Shown: piece after piece, positions 37,303 to 45,430 of the stretch
Position numbering within the stretch: position 1 is the first letter of the stretch
How the letters are laid out: every line of letters begins with the position of its first letter
DNA from: Luteimonas sp. JM171
GTDB lineage: Bacteria > Pseudomonadota > Gammaproteobacteria > Xanthomonadales > Xanthomonadaceae
Length of the DNA stretch: 64,000 bases
Direction: 5' to 3'
Assembly (NCBI RefSeq): GCF_001717465.1
Contig: NZ_CP017074.1
Location: 958,873-1,022,872 of the forward strand
Translations under genes and position numbers: made by a program
Notes under the pieces: model-generated
The model's input: only the letters and a program-made list of their open reading frames with translations
Database searches by the model: none
What the model was told of the DNA's origin: nothing

Positions 37303-37425
37303 GCGCGCAAGATACCGGAGCGCCCCGGTTGCAGCCAGCAGCGCACGCGCGCGTTTCGTGCTTCAATTGCGGCGTGCAGACGAGGGGGAGACGCCGGCAC
37401 TCAACCTGCCCAACGGGATCGACAG

Positions 37426-38341
37426 GTGGAGAAGCTGCTCGCCGAACTCCGGCGCCGCAACATCTGGCGGGCCGGGCTGCTGTACATCGGCGCCGCATGG
37501 GCGCTGGCGCAGGGTATCTCCGAACTGACGCCGGCCATGGGCCTGCCCGACGGGTCGGCGCGCTGGCTGATCGTCGCCGCCGCCATCGGGCTTCCCTTCT
37601 GGCTGCTGTTCGCCTGGTTCTACGAGCTCACGCCCGAAGGCTTCCGCCGCGAGCGCGACGTGCCCGCGGAAGAATCGATCACGCGCCAGACCGGCCGCCG
37701 CCTGGATTACATGATCATCGCCGTGCTCTCGGTGGCGGTGGTGCTGCTGCTGACCGACCGGCTGGTGTCGGGGGACGCGGATCCTGACGCGGGGACGGAC
37801 GCGCGCTCAATCGCGGTGCTGCCGCTGGTCAACGCCGGCGGCGATCCGGCCGACGAGTATTTTTCCGACGGCCTGTCCGAGGAGCTGATCTCCGGCCTGA
37901 CCCGGATCTCCGACCTGCGCGTGATCGGCCGCAGCTCGGCGTTCGAGTTCAAGGGCAGCAGCGAGCCGCATGCGGTGATCGCGGCGAAGCTGGGCGTGGC
38001 CCACCTGCTGGAAGGCACCATGCGCCGCGACGGCGAGCGCGTCCGGATCATGCTCGAGCTCATCCGCCCCGGCGACGGCACCAGCCTGTGGTCGCAGACC
38101 TGCAGCCGCGAGATGCGGGACATCTTCGCCGTGCAGTCGGACATCGCGCGCTCGGTGGCGGCGGCGCTGAAGGTCCAGTTCGGCGATGGCGCGACCGATT
38201 ACACCCGGCCCCCGGGCGGCAACCTCGCGGCGTATGAGGCGGCACTGCAGGGTCGCGCGCTGGCCCGCGAATCCACCGCAGGACCCGCGGTACCGTACCC
38301 ATCTGGCGCGTTACGGCCGCGCGCCGCCGGCCGAAGGTTGA
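37426..38341 (+). pseudogene. TolB-like/TPR signalling protein, internally deleted and frameshifted
   Basis: The GTG start at 37426 opens a frame for a DUF-type N-terminal membrane region (two helices, about residues 20-70, with FYELTPEGFRR and ESITRQTGRRLDYMI) and a TolB-like domain (SIAVLPLVN, EYFSDGLSEELISGL, HLLEGTMRRDGERV, DIFAVQSDIARSVAAAL). These belong to adenylate-cyclase-associated TPR proteins of about 550-600 residues. After AAYEAALQGRALARE (near 38265) the TPR array is missing; the family-like C-terminus DPRYRTHLARYGRAP continues in another frame and ends at the TGA at 38339-38341. The first frame stays open to 39261 only by running antisense to the next gene. Likely a deletion relic. 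Confidence 0.75.
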
Positions 38342-38343
38342 GC

Positions 38344-38784
38344 TCAGCGGAGCGACACCACCGCCAGGGTCAGTCGCGACACGCAGACCAGGCGGCCGGC
38401 CTCGTCCTCGATGCGGATTTCCCAGACCTGGGTGCTGCGCCCCACGTGAAGCGGCCGGGCCGTGCCGGTGACGGTGCCGCTGCGCACGCCGCGCAGGTGG
38501 TTGGCGTTGATCTCGATCCCCACGCAGCCCTGGCCTTCGTCAACGCAGAGCATGCCCGCGGTGCTGCCCAGGGTCTCGGCCAGCAGGGCCGAGGCGCCGC
38601 CATGCAGCAGCCCATACGGCTGCCGGGTCCGCTGGTCAACGGGCATCGTGGCGGTCAGGGAATCGTGGCCGATCGCGGTGAAGACGATCCCCAGTGGCTC
38701 CATGGCGGTGCCGCGCGAGCTGGCATTGAGGGCATCCAGGGTGGTCGCGCGGCGGAACGGGGAGGCGGGGGAGGAGGCTGGCAT
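38344..38784 (-). CDS. PaaI/YdiI-type hotdog acyl-CoA thioesterase
   Basis: A 146-residue single hotdog domain. The signature PYGLLHGGASALLAETLGS carries the Glu on the central helix used in catalysis by PaaI/YdiI/MenI enzymes, and VGIEINANHLR and VGRSTQVWEIRI are the next conserved strands. It should hydrolyse aromatic or fatty acyl-CoAs; the substrate is unknown. I chose the ATG at 38784. The stop lies 2 bases from the end of the decayed TolB-like gene on the other strand. It follows the twin small-protein genes on the same strand. Confidence 0.85.
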   Translation of the reverse strand: MPASSPASPFRRATTLDALNASSRGTAMEPLGIVFTAIGHDSLTATMPVDQRTRQPYGLLHGGASALLAETLGSTAGMLCVDEGQGCVGIEINANHLRGVRSGTVTGTARPLHVGRSTQVWEIRIEDEAGRLVCVSRLTLAVVSLR

Positions 38785-38865
38785 GCCGGCAGGATAGCCG
38801 GCGCCTGCCGGCGCCGGCCAGCGGGCTGCGCCCTGGGCGCGCCGCGGCCGGCGGGGGTTCACGGG

Positions 38866-39039
38866 TCAGCCCACCCGGAAGCGCGGGCTCAGCGAACTGC
38901 GGGCGTACTGGGCGCGGCGGACGTAGCCGCTGCTCGAGCCATATCCCACGCCCATGGCGCGCTGGCGGGGCGCGGGCCGGGCGGGCGCCAGGGCGGCGTG
39001 GACGGCGGCGTTGCGGGGGCGGGGAGTGGAAACGTTCAT
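38866..39039 (-). CDS. Small Gly-Tyr protein A (57 aa), unknown family
   Basis: A 57-residue, very basic protein. The N-terminal half is rich in Ala, Pro and Arg. The last 26 residues follow the pattern GYxxxxGYxxxxxYxxxxxxPxFRxx, which is shared without gaps with the next gene upstream (39070-39240), so the two are paralogues. GAGGTGATCCC precedes the ATG, a good ribosome site. No signal peptide, membrane helix or cysteine. I know no family for it. Second in order on the minus strand, 30 bases after its paralogue and 81 bases before the thioesterase start. Confidence 0.7.
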   Translation of the reverse strand: MNVSTPRPRNAAVHAALAPARPAPRQRAMGVGYGSSSGYVRRAQYARSSLSPRFRVG

Positions 39040-39069
39040 GGGATCACCTCGGGGGACAAGTGGCTGGCG

Positions 39070-39240
39070 TCAACTGCAGCGGAACAGCGGGGTGGTGGCG
39101 GTGCCGGTATAGCGGCGCTGGCTGTAGTAGCCCTGGGCGGCGCTGTAGCCGGATTCGCGGCGGGGTTCACGGAACGCGGGAAGGAAGCGGGCGTCGCCGT
39201 GGGCGGGGCGGAATCCAGGGGTGTGGTGGTTGGCGTTCAT
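39070..39240 (-). CDS. Small Gly-Tyr protein B (56 aa), paralogue of protein A
   Basis: A 56-residue protein starting MNANHHTPGFRPAHG and ending GY-SAAQ-GY...RRY...TPLFRCS. Its last 26 residues align ungapped with protein A at both GY pairs, a central Tyr, Pro and Phe-Arg. It has one cysteine, next to last. AAGGAGAA lies 5 bases before the ATG, a strong ribosome site. It has no signal peptide. It is the first gene of the little operon B-A and has a sigma-54-like element about 70 bases upstream. Function unknown. Confidence 0.72.
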   Translation of the reverse strand: MNANHHTPGFRPAHGDARFLPAFREPRRESGYSAAQGYYSQRRYTGTATTPLFRCS

Positions 39241-39308
39241 GGCGTTCTCCTTCTGGTGTAGAGGGGGTTTAGTGCTGCGGTGTGCTGGTAGAGTACAACA
39301 CCTAGACC

Positions 39309-39323
39309 GCACTCCATGTGCCA
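39309..39323 (-). promoter_or_regulatory. Candidate sigma-54 (RpoN) promoter for the small-protein operon
   Basis: On the minus strand TGGCAC-ATGGA-GTGC matches the -24 element fully and three of four bases of the -12 element (TTGC), with the GG-to-GC spacing that sigma-54 requires. Transcription would begin near 39298, leaving a leader of about 58 bases before the start codon of protein B at 39240. Confidence 0.45.
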
Positions 39324-39407
39324 TAAGTCATGGATGCAGGAAAAATTCCGCGCAGGCGGCGCCAGCGGCGCATGGGAGCGCCGTTGCCGGGAACGGGCGT
39401 GCAGGCG

Positions 39408-41390
39408 TTACAGGATCGGGGCGAGGCCGGCCCCGAAGGCCGTGGTGATGCGGGTCAGGATCCGGCGCCAGCCCAGGTTGACCTCCGGGAAGTCACCCAC
39501 CGGTTCATGGCAGCGCCGGAAGTCCTCGTCGCCCGGCATGGGCGGCGGCAGCGGGCATCCGGGGCCCGGCACGAACTGGTAGCTGGTGGCGTAGCGGCGC
39601 GGCCAGAAATCAAACAGCGGCAGCTGCTCGAACACTTTGCCCACCGAGTAGCCCAGGCCGGGGAGCACCGCCGGCCGGTCGCGCGGGCCGATGGCCCAGG
39701 AGTTCTCCGGGGCGATGTCGCGCCGGATGCTCTCGCCCAGGGCCCGGGCGAACACCGGGTCCTCGATGATCACCGCACTTTCGGTGTTGAGGTTGTCGCC
39801 GCGCGGATCGAAATTGTGGGTGCCCACGATGCCGAAGCGGCCATCCACCACCAGCGATTTGGAGTGCAGGCCGATGCGCACCCCGGCGCGGCGCAGGGGC
39901 ACCGGCTCGTTGACGCCAATGCCCGCCCAGCGCAGGGCGGAATATTCGCGATCGAGCGGGGTGCCCCGGCCTTCGGGCGGCGCCTGGCGGGGTGGGTCCT
40001 GCGGGCCGGCCTGTCCTTCCGGGGCCGTCGGCCCGGCGGTGGCGTCCAGGCGCGCGTCCGCGGGGATGACCTCGACCGAGCCGTCCGGGTTGACCGCGAT
40101 ATCGACGGCCCCGGTGGCGTCAACGTCCACCGGCGCATCGAGCGGGAACGGCTTGTACTCGTAGATGCGGAACCCGTAGTCGCGCAGGTGCCGCCGCCGG
40201 TATTTGTAGGACAGGGCATAGGTGATGAAGGAGTCGGTGGCCGCCAGGCTGTTGGTGGAGACCACGATGCGCGGCCCGTCCCCGCGCGCGTGCAGGGCGG
40301 CGAACATCTCGCGCGCGGGCTTCGACAGCACCAGGTAGGGGGTCTGCAACAGCACCTCCTGCTGCGCGCCCTCGATGATCTCGCGCAGGCGCACGGTGGC
40401 CGGCGCGTCGTCTTCCCAGGCGGCCCGGTGCTTCTCGGGCGGGTCGGCGATGAACTCCACCTCACCCACGGCGATGGCCGCCGCGGCCAGCCGGCCCGAT
40501 ACCAGCGCGGCGTCGTCGGCGTCGCGGGAGATCGCCTCCACCCGGCGCGGCATCCGGTACCGGGGCTCGGCCATGACGCCGGGGCCGTGGTCGAGCAGGT
40601 GCCGGGCCACGTCGGTGAGTTCGGCAATGGGAACGGCCCGCGGCGAATGCCAGAACGCTTCGAAGTTGGCCGCCATCCCGGCGGTCACCGGCCCGGCCAC
40701 GAGGATGTCGCGGTCGCGGAAGTTGAACGCCGGGTCCCAGTCGAAATAGCGGTCCTGGTAGTTGCGCCCGCCCGTGATCCCGACCACCCCGTCGATCAGG
40801 AACTCCTTGTTGTGCATGCGCCGGTTGAGCTGGCGCCAGCAGCAGGCAGCGGCCAGCACGTACTGCGGGTAGCTCAGGCGCGCGCGTCCCAGCACCGGGT
40901 TGTAGATGCGCATCTGGAAGTTCACGTGGGCCGAAGCCAGCGACGCCAGGGTGTCGACATGGCGCAGCGCCGACAGCTGGTCCACCAGCACCCGTACCGA
41001 CACCCCCCGCCGCGCCGCGGAAAGCAGTTCCTCGAGCACCAGCCGGCCGGCGTCGTCCTCGTCGAAGATGTAGGTCTGCAGGTCGATGCTGCGCTGGGCG
41101 CTGCGGATGAGGTCCAGGCGCGCGACCAGTGCATCCTGGCCGTAGTCCAGCAGCAGCACCTCATGCCGGGGCGCGCCCGGGGCGCTGCCTGCCCAGGCGT
41201 GGACCCCGAGCGCGCGCAGTGGCGAGGGGCGAGCGCAGGCGGTGTCCGGCTGGTCGCAGTGCACCGTCGCGTCGCGGGCCTGGGCGGCGATGCGCACGGC
41301 CTCGCTGCGCTGCAGCTCCGACAGCCCCGTGCACCCCGCCAGCGCCGGCAGCAGCAGCGCCAGCCACAGCCATCGTCGCAGCCCGTTCAT
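39408..41390 (-). CDS. Phospholipase D-family lipoprotein (cardiolipin synthase-like)
   Basis: A 660-residue lipoprotein (lipobox LPALAGC) of the phospholipase D superfamily. Both catalytic HKD motifs are complete: HNKEFLIDG near residue 192 and HSKSLVVDG near 508, each with a following Gly-rich strand. An acidic, Pro-rich insert (about 425-485) separates them. Such exported proteins resemble ClsC-type cardiolipin synthases or phospholipases acting on periplasmic-side lipids. Its ATG overlaps the yceI stop by 4 bp. Last gene of the parA-sixA-yceI-pld operon. Confidence 0.87.
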   Translation of the reverse strand: MNGLRRWLWLALLLPALAGCTGLSELQRSEAVRIAAQARDATVHCDQPDTACARPSPLRALGVHAWAGSAPGAPRHEVLLLDYGQDALVARLDLIRSAQRSIDLQTYIFDEDDAGRLVLEELLSAARRGVSVRVLVDQLSALRHVDTLASLASAHVNFQMRIYNPVLGRARLSYPQYVLAAACCWRQLNRRMHNKEFLIDGVVGITGGRNYQDRYFDWDPAFNFRDRDILVAGPVTAGMAANFEAFWHSPRAVPIAELTDVARHLLDHGPGVMAEPRYRMPRRVEAISRDADDAALVSGRLAAAAIAVGEVEFIADPPEKHRAAWEDDAPATVRLREIIEGAQQEVLLQTPYLVLSKPAREMFAALHARGDGPRIVVSTNSLAATDSFITYALSYKYRRRHLRDYGFRIYEYKPFPLDAPVDVDATGAVDIAVNPDGSVEVIPADARLDATAGPTAPEGQAGPQDPPRQAPPEGRGTPLDREYSALRWAGIGVNEPVPLRRAGVRIGLHSKSLVVDGRFGIVGTHNFDPRGDNLNTESAVIIEDPVFARALGESIRRDIAPENSWAIGPRDRPAVLPGLGYSVGKVFEQLPLFDFWPRRYATSYQFVPGPGCPLPPPMPGDEDFRRCHEPVGDFPEVNLGWRRILTRITTAFGAGLAPIL

Positions 41391-41965
41391 GTGGTGCCCG
41401 GCGAGTGCGCCCACAGGCTGAGGCGGAAGCGCACCTGCTGCCCCAGGGCCAGGGTCCAGCGATCCATGCCGTAATCGGTGCGCGAGACTTCACCGGTCAC
41501 CACCACCGGGCAATCGAGCAGCGGCCGGTCGCACGAGGCCGGCTCGATGGTGAACACTTCGGCGCGGCGCAGCCCGCGCATGCCCACGATGCCCGCCAGT
41601 TCGCCACCGGCGCGCAGCAGCGCGGGCGGGAACGGATCGGACTGCATCTCCATCTGCGGCCAGCGGCGGACGTGGAAGAAGCCCTCGCCGCGGGTCAGGC
41701 GCGTGTAGCGCGGATGGCCGACGATCTCCACCTGGCGCGCATCCACCAGCATCCGCACCTGCCACTGGCCGCCGGGCATCTCCACCACCTGCCCGCGCCA
41801 GGCCGGCAGCCGGCCCTCCAGCGCCTGGCCCCAGCGGGTACGCAGGCTGAAGCCCACCTGCGAGGCGGCCGTATCGATCTCAAGGTCGTGCCCGCCGGCA
41901 GCCCCGGCCGGGACCGGCACGGGCAGCAGCAGGCAGAGGCTCAACAGGCCGGCATGGGACTTCAC
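41387..41965 (-). CDS. YceI-family periplasmic lipid-binding protein
   Basis: A 192-residue exported protein with signal peptide (KSHAGLLSLCLLLPVPVPAG, cleavage near AAG) and a YceI lipocalin-like barrel: TAASQVGFSLRTRWGQALEGRL, GFFHVRRWPQMEMQSD and a closing RTDYGMDRW. These proteins bind long isoprenoid or fatty chains in the periplasm. Two cysteines (ASCDRPLLDC) could form a disulfide. The GTG start at 41965 overlaps the sixA stop (GTGA), which supports the choice. Coupled to pld downstream. Confidence 0.87.
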   Translation of the reverse strand: MKSHAGLLSLCLLLPVPVPAGAAGGHDLEIDTAASQVGFSLRTRWGQALEGRLPAWRGQVVEMPGGQWQVRMLVDARQVEIVGHPRYTRLTRGEGFFHVRRWPQMEMQSDPFPPALLRAGGELAGIVGMRGLRRAEVFTIEPASCDRPLLDCPVVVTGEVSRTDYGMDRWTLALGQQVRFRLSLWAHSPGTT

Positions 41966-42438
41966 GGCCACCAGAACGCGGAGAGGGTGGCGCCACCCGG
42001 TTCCACCGGGCCCTCGGCGCCGAACTCCAGCACGGCGATGCCCGCCGGCGGCATGCCGCGGAACTGGCTGGACTGGCCGCTGTTGAGCAGGGCCACCAGC
42101 CGCTCCAGGCCGGGGTTGTGGCCAACCATCAGCAACCGGTCCACCTCGCGGTAGCCGTCCAGCAGCGCGGCCAGGGTGCCCGGGGTGGCCTCGTAGATCC
42201 GCTCGTCCAGGCGCTGGTCCACATAGCCCAGCACCGAGAGCACGGTCTCGAGCGTCTCGCGGGTGCGCCGGGCCGGGGAGCACACCACGCAGTCCGGGGC
42301 CAGGCGCCGACCGGCGAGCCAGCGCGCGGCGGCCTCGGCCTCGGCGTGGCCATCGGGCGACAGCGGCCTGTCCAGGTCCGACTGCCCGGCCTGGGCCGGC
42401 TCGGCGTGGGCGTGGCGCAGCAGGATCAGTTCGCGCAT
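41962..42438 (-). CDS. sixA: SixA phosphohistidine phosphatase
   Basis: A 158-residue histidine phosphatase. The RHG motif is RHAHAEP at residues 8-14; the second His is in VGHNPGLERLV and Arg residues sit in SPARRTRETLE. SixA removes phosphate from histidine phosphotransfer domains. An alternative is a general phosphoglycerate-mutase-type phosphatase, but the short length and the N-terminus MRELILLRHAHAEP point to SixA. Coupled by overlap to yceI and 13 bases after parA. Confidence 0.88.
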   Translation of the reverse strand: MRELILLRHAHAEPAQAGQSDLDRPLSPDGHAEAEAAARWLAGRRLAPDCVVCSPARRTRETLETVLSVLGYVDQRLDERIYEATPGTLAALLDGYREVDRLLMVGHNPGLERLVALLNSGQSSQFRGMPPAGIAVLEFGAEGPVEPGGATLSAFWWP

Positions 42439-42451
42439 GCCGCTCCCCGCC

Positions 42452-43084
42452 TCAGCCCGGCAGCCAGCGCAGCAGGGGGGCCCAGTCCTCCTGATGCTCA
42501 CGGGCCTTGCGCGACTGGAAGTCGAACAGGCTCTTGCCCAGCCCCACCAGCACCACGTACGCCTGGCTGTCGCGCAGCGCGGCCACGGTGGGATAGGGCC
42601 ACTGCGCGATGGCATCCAGCGCCCGCTGCGAGGTGTTGGTCCACGGCCGGAGCCGGTTCGCCACCAGGCCCACCGGCAGCCGGCTGTCGCGCACCCGCGG
42701 ATGCTCGAGCAGCGTGTTGAGGAAGGGGACCGTGGCGTCCAGGTCCACGGTGGAGGGCAGCACCGGCACCACCACCGCATCGGCATGGTCGAGCCAGGGC
42801 GTCAGGTCGCGGCCCATGGCGCCGGCCGCGCCATCGATCACGACCGTATCCGTCCCCGAAGGGATCGACTCCCATGCGCGGCGTGCCCGCCGGCTGCCAT
42901 CCATCGCCAGCACCGCGCTGTCCAGGTGCGAGCGCCGCTCGGCCCAGCGGGTCGAGGAGCCCTGCGGATCGGCATCGATGAGCACGGTGTTCTGGCCGGA
43001 GAGCGCCGCGTGGGCGGCGAGATGGGTGGCAATCGTGGTCTTGCCCACGCCGCCCTTGGAACTGGCCACCAGCACCGATTTCAT
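42452..43084 (-). CDS. Orphan ParA/MinD-like ATPase
   Basis: A 210-residue ParA-family protein with the deviant Walker A KGGVGKTT (about 10-17), the LIDADPQGSS switch and the TVVIDGAAG strand. There is no parB or parS-like site next to it, so it is an orphan of the kind that positions protein clusters or is fused into other systems. It lacks an N-terminal DNA-binding domain. It heads the operon parA-sixA-yceI-pld and is divergent from a Ycf46-like ATPase gene 107 bases away. Confidence 0.85.
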   Translation of the reverse strand: MKSVLVASSKGGVGKTTIATHLAAHAALSGQNTVLIDADPQGSSTRWAERRSHLDSAVLAMDGSRRARRAWESIPSGTDTVVIDGAAGAMGRDLTPWLDHADAVVVPVLPSTVDLDATVPFLNTLLEHPRVRDSRLPVGLVANRLRPWTNTSQRALDAIAQWPYPTVAALRDSQAYVVLVGLGKSLFDFQSRKAREHQEDWAPLLRWLPG

Positions 43085-43191
43085 CCGCTCGCCTCCGGCA
43101 GGACAGGTCCATCGAGGTTACACCGCGCCGGCGGTGGCGGCGAGCCGGGGTCTGCTATCGTGCGGCGCCTTTCCACCAGCTTCCGGGCGCC

Positions 43192-44676
43192 ATGGGCGAG
43201 ATGCAGGACCTGGCCGCGCTGATCCGAGCCGGCACCCCGTTGATCGTGGTCGAGACCGCCGACGAGGCGCAGGCGGTGGACATGTTCCGCCAGACCCTGA
43301 CCCGGGTGTGGCGGGCCATGTACCGGTGGACGATCACCGAAGGCCTGCGCCGGATCGACCTGGATGGAGAGGACCCGGCCGAGGTCGCGGCCGACGTGGG
43401 CACCACGCTGCGCACCATCCGCGCCGCCACCCAGCGCGGGGTGTACCTGCTGCTGGATTTCCACCCCTACCTGGAATACGGCGGCAGCCAGCGCCAGATG
43501 CGCGACATCCTGCAGCGTCGCGACTGCCTGCCGCACACCCTGGTGCTGGTGGGACACAGGGTGGAATTGCCCCGCGAGCTGGAATCCAAGGCCATCCGCT
43601 ATCGCCCGCGCCTGCCTGACGCGGCCGCGCTGCGGCGCATGGTCAACGAGCAGGCGCAGGCCTTCGCCGCCGAGCACGGCGGGCGCCGCGTGGAACAGGA
43701 CCCGGAGGCCGTCGAACGCATTGTGCGCAACCTGCAGGGGCTGTCGCTGGGCGATGCCCGCCGCATCGCCCGGCAGCTGGTGTTCGACGACGGCGCGCTC
43801 GACGAGCGCGACCTGCCGCAGCTGGCGAAGCTCAAGTTCGAACTGCTCAACCGATCGGGCCACCTGCACTACGAATACGACACCGCGCAGTTCGCCGACG
43901 TGGCCGGTGCGCGCCGGCTCAAGCGCTGGATCGAACAGCGCCGGCGCGTGTTCACCGAAGGCGACCCGCCGCCGGGGCTGGACCCGCCCAAGGGCATGCT
44001 GCTGCTGGGCGTGCAGGGCTGCGGCAAGTCGCTGCTGGCCAAGGCGGTGGCCGGCGGCTTCGGGGTGCCGCTGGTGCGGCTGGATTTCGGCACCCTGTAC
44101 GCCAAGTACCACGGCGAGAGCGAGTCCAACCTGCGCGAGGCGCTGTCATCGGCCGAGCAGCTGGCGCCGTGCGTGCTGTGGATCGACGAGATCGAGAAGG
44201 CGATCGCCTCCGGCGGCGAGGGCGACGGCGGCGTCTCGCGCCGCGTCCTCGGCTACCTGCTGACCTGGATGGCCGAGCGCAGGTCGGCGGTGTTCATCGT
44301 CGCCACCGCCAACCAGGTGCACGAGCTGCCAGCGGAGCTGCTGCGCAAGGGCCGCTTCGACGAGATCTTCTTCGTGGACCTGCCCACGGCGGACGTCCGG
44401 GCCGAGGTGTTCTCCCTGCACCTGGCGCGGCGCGGCTTCGCGGCGGGAGACTTCGACCTCCAGGCGCTGGCCGCGGCGGCCGATGGGTTCTCCGGGGCCG
44501 AGATCGAACAGGCGGTGGTTTCGGCCCTGTACGCCGCCCACGCCGCCGGCCAGGACCTGGACGGGCAGCTGGTGCTGGAGGAGATCCAGGCCACCCGGCC
44601 CCTCTCGGTGGTGATGCGCGAGCAGGTCGCAGCGCTGCGCGAGTGGGCGCTGGAGCGGACGGTGCCGGCCGACTGA
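43192..44676 (+). CDS. Ycf46-like AAA ATPase
   Basis: A 494-residue AAA protein. The N-terminal half (1-230) has the Ycf46-type region LIRAGTPLIVVETADEAQAV and LPHTLVLVGHRVELP; the AAA core has Walker A GVQGCGKS, Walker B CVLWIDEIEK, sensor ATANQVHELP and the arginine finger LLRKGRFDEIFF. Ycf46-type ATPases act in plastid/cyanobacterial CO2 response but the bacterial role is unclear. Starts at 43192 (MGEMQDLAAL). It stands alone and its stop is 152 bases from the next gene. Confidence 0.88.
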   Translation: MGEMQDLAALIRAGTPLIVVETADEAQAVDMFRQTLTRVWRAMYRWTITEGLRRIDLDGEDPAEVAADVGTTLRTIRAATQRGVYLLLDFHPYLEYGGSQRQMRDILQRRDCLPHTLVLVGHRVELPRELESKAIRYRPRLPDAAALRRMVNEQAQAFAAEHGGRRVEQDPEAVERIVRNLQGLSLGDARRIARQLVFDDGALDERDLPQLAKLKFELLNRSGHLHYEYDTAQFADVAGARRLKRWIEQRRRVFTEGDPPPGLDPPKGMLLLGVQGCGKSLLAKAVAGGFGVPLVRLDFGTLYAKYHGESESNLREALSSAEQLAPCVLWIDEIEKAIASGGEGDGGVSRRVLGYLLTWMAERRSAVFIVATANQVHELPAELLRKGRFDEIFFVDLPTADVRAEVFSLHLARRGFAAGDFDLQALAAAADGFSGAEIEQAVVSALYAAHAAGQDLDGQLVLEEIQATRPLSVVMREQVAALREWALERTVPAD

Positions 44677-44827
44677 GCGCGGCGGCGGGCCGGAGCCGGG
44701 CCGGCGTGCACCCGTTGGCCTGGGTCGCGCCGCTGCTGGCCGCCGAGATCATCCGCGGCGCCGCGCTGGTGGTGCTTGCCCGGCGCTTCGGCTGAGGCCC
44801 GGCCCCGCCGCGCACCTGCCGCCGGCG

Positions 44828-45430
44828 TCAGCGGGAAACGCCCACCCGCAGCCGCGCGCCCTGGGTAGCCCCGTGGCCGGTGGACGCGTCGTAGGCCAAT
44901 TCCCTGGCCTTGTGGTCATCGAGGATCTGGCTCGCCCTGCGCTCGATGGCTTCGGCGAGCGCCGCACAGCCCGACGGACTCCTCATCGCCGCCAGCTCCC
45001 GCCTGATGGCCTCGGCCACCGCGGCGCCGATGGCAGCGTGGCCGTCCTCATGCGCCCGCAGCGCGACCATGTACCGCTCCCATTCGCGAACCGTTGCCGC
45101 CGGGACGCGCTCCGGGGGGCGCCAGCGGGGCAGCTGCATCGTGACCTGGAGGTCGATGTCGACCGCGGCCGTCGCGCATGCGTCGCGGCCTGGCTTGAAC
45201 TGGTAGCGCCAGCTCACCTGCCACCGCGTATAGCCGTGGAACCGCCGCCCGTCATCGCCCGCCGGACCGTTCCGGTCCATCCACCGCGCGACCTCCAGGA
45301 GGGTGTCCCCGTGGACGTCGTAGTAGTCGACCGTGACCGGCTCCGACGCGGCGGGCGCGCCCGCGCCCAGCGCGGCTGCCAGGGCGAGCGCCATGGCGGT
45401 CCCGCGCCGCGTCACCGGGGCGGCCGCCAT
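44828..45430 (-). CDS. DUF922 secreted putative zinc protease
   Basis: A 200-residue exported protein (signal peptide about 1-29). The zinc motif HEDGH sits in RAHEDGHAAIG, the HExxH form of the DUF922 family, and the segment YTRWQVSWRYQFKPG matches the family N-terminal strand set. Two cysteines (DACATA and SGCAAL) may form a disulfide. The start could be 45430 or the Met at 45394, which begins a cleaner signal peptide; with 45430 it overlaps the upstream gene by 19 bases. Substrate unknown. Confidence 0.82.
   Translation of the reverse strand: MAAAPVTRRGTAMALALAAALGAGAPAASEPVTVDYYDVHGDTLLEVARWMDRNGPAGDDGRRFHGYTRWQVSWRYQFKPGRDACATAAVDIDLQVTMQLPRWRPPERVPAATVREWERYMVALRAHEDGHAAIGAAVAEAIRRELAAMRSPSGCAALAEAIERRASQILDDHKARELAYDASTGHGATQGARLRVGVSR

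Noticed and set aside
37426..39261. A single 611-codon open frame for the TolB-like gene
   Set aside because: The part after about 38280 has no family similarity and runs antisense over the thioesterase and both small-protein genes; it is open only because the DNA is GC-rich.
44706..44795. A 29-codon hydrophobic reading frame starting GTG after the Ycf46-like gene
   Set aside because: No clear ribosome site, very short, and GC-rich DNA gives many such frames. A real small peptide cannot be excluded.
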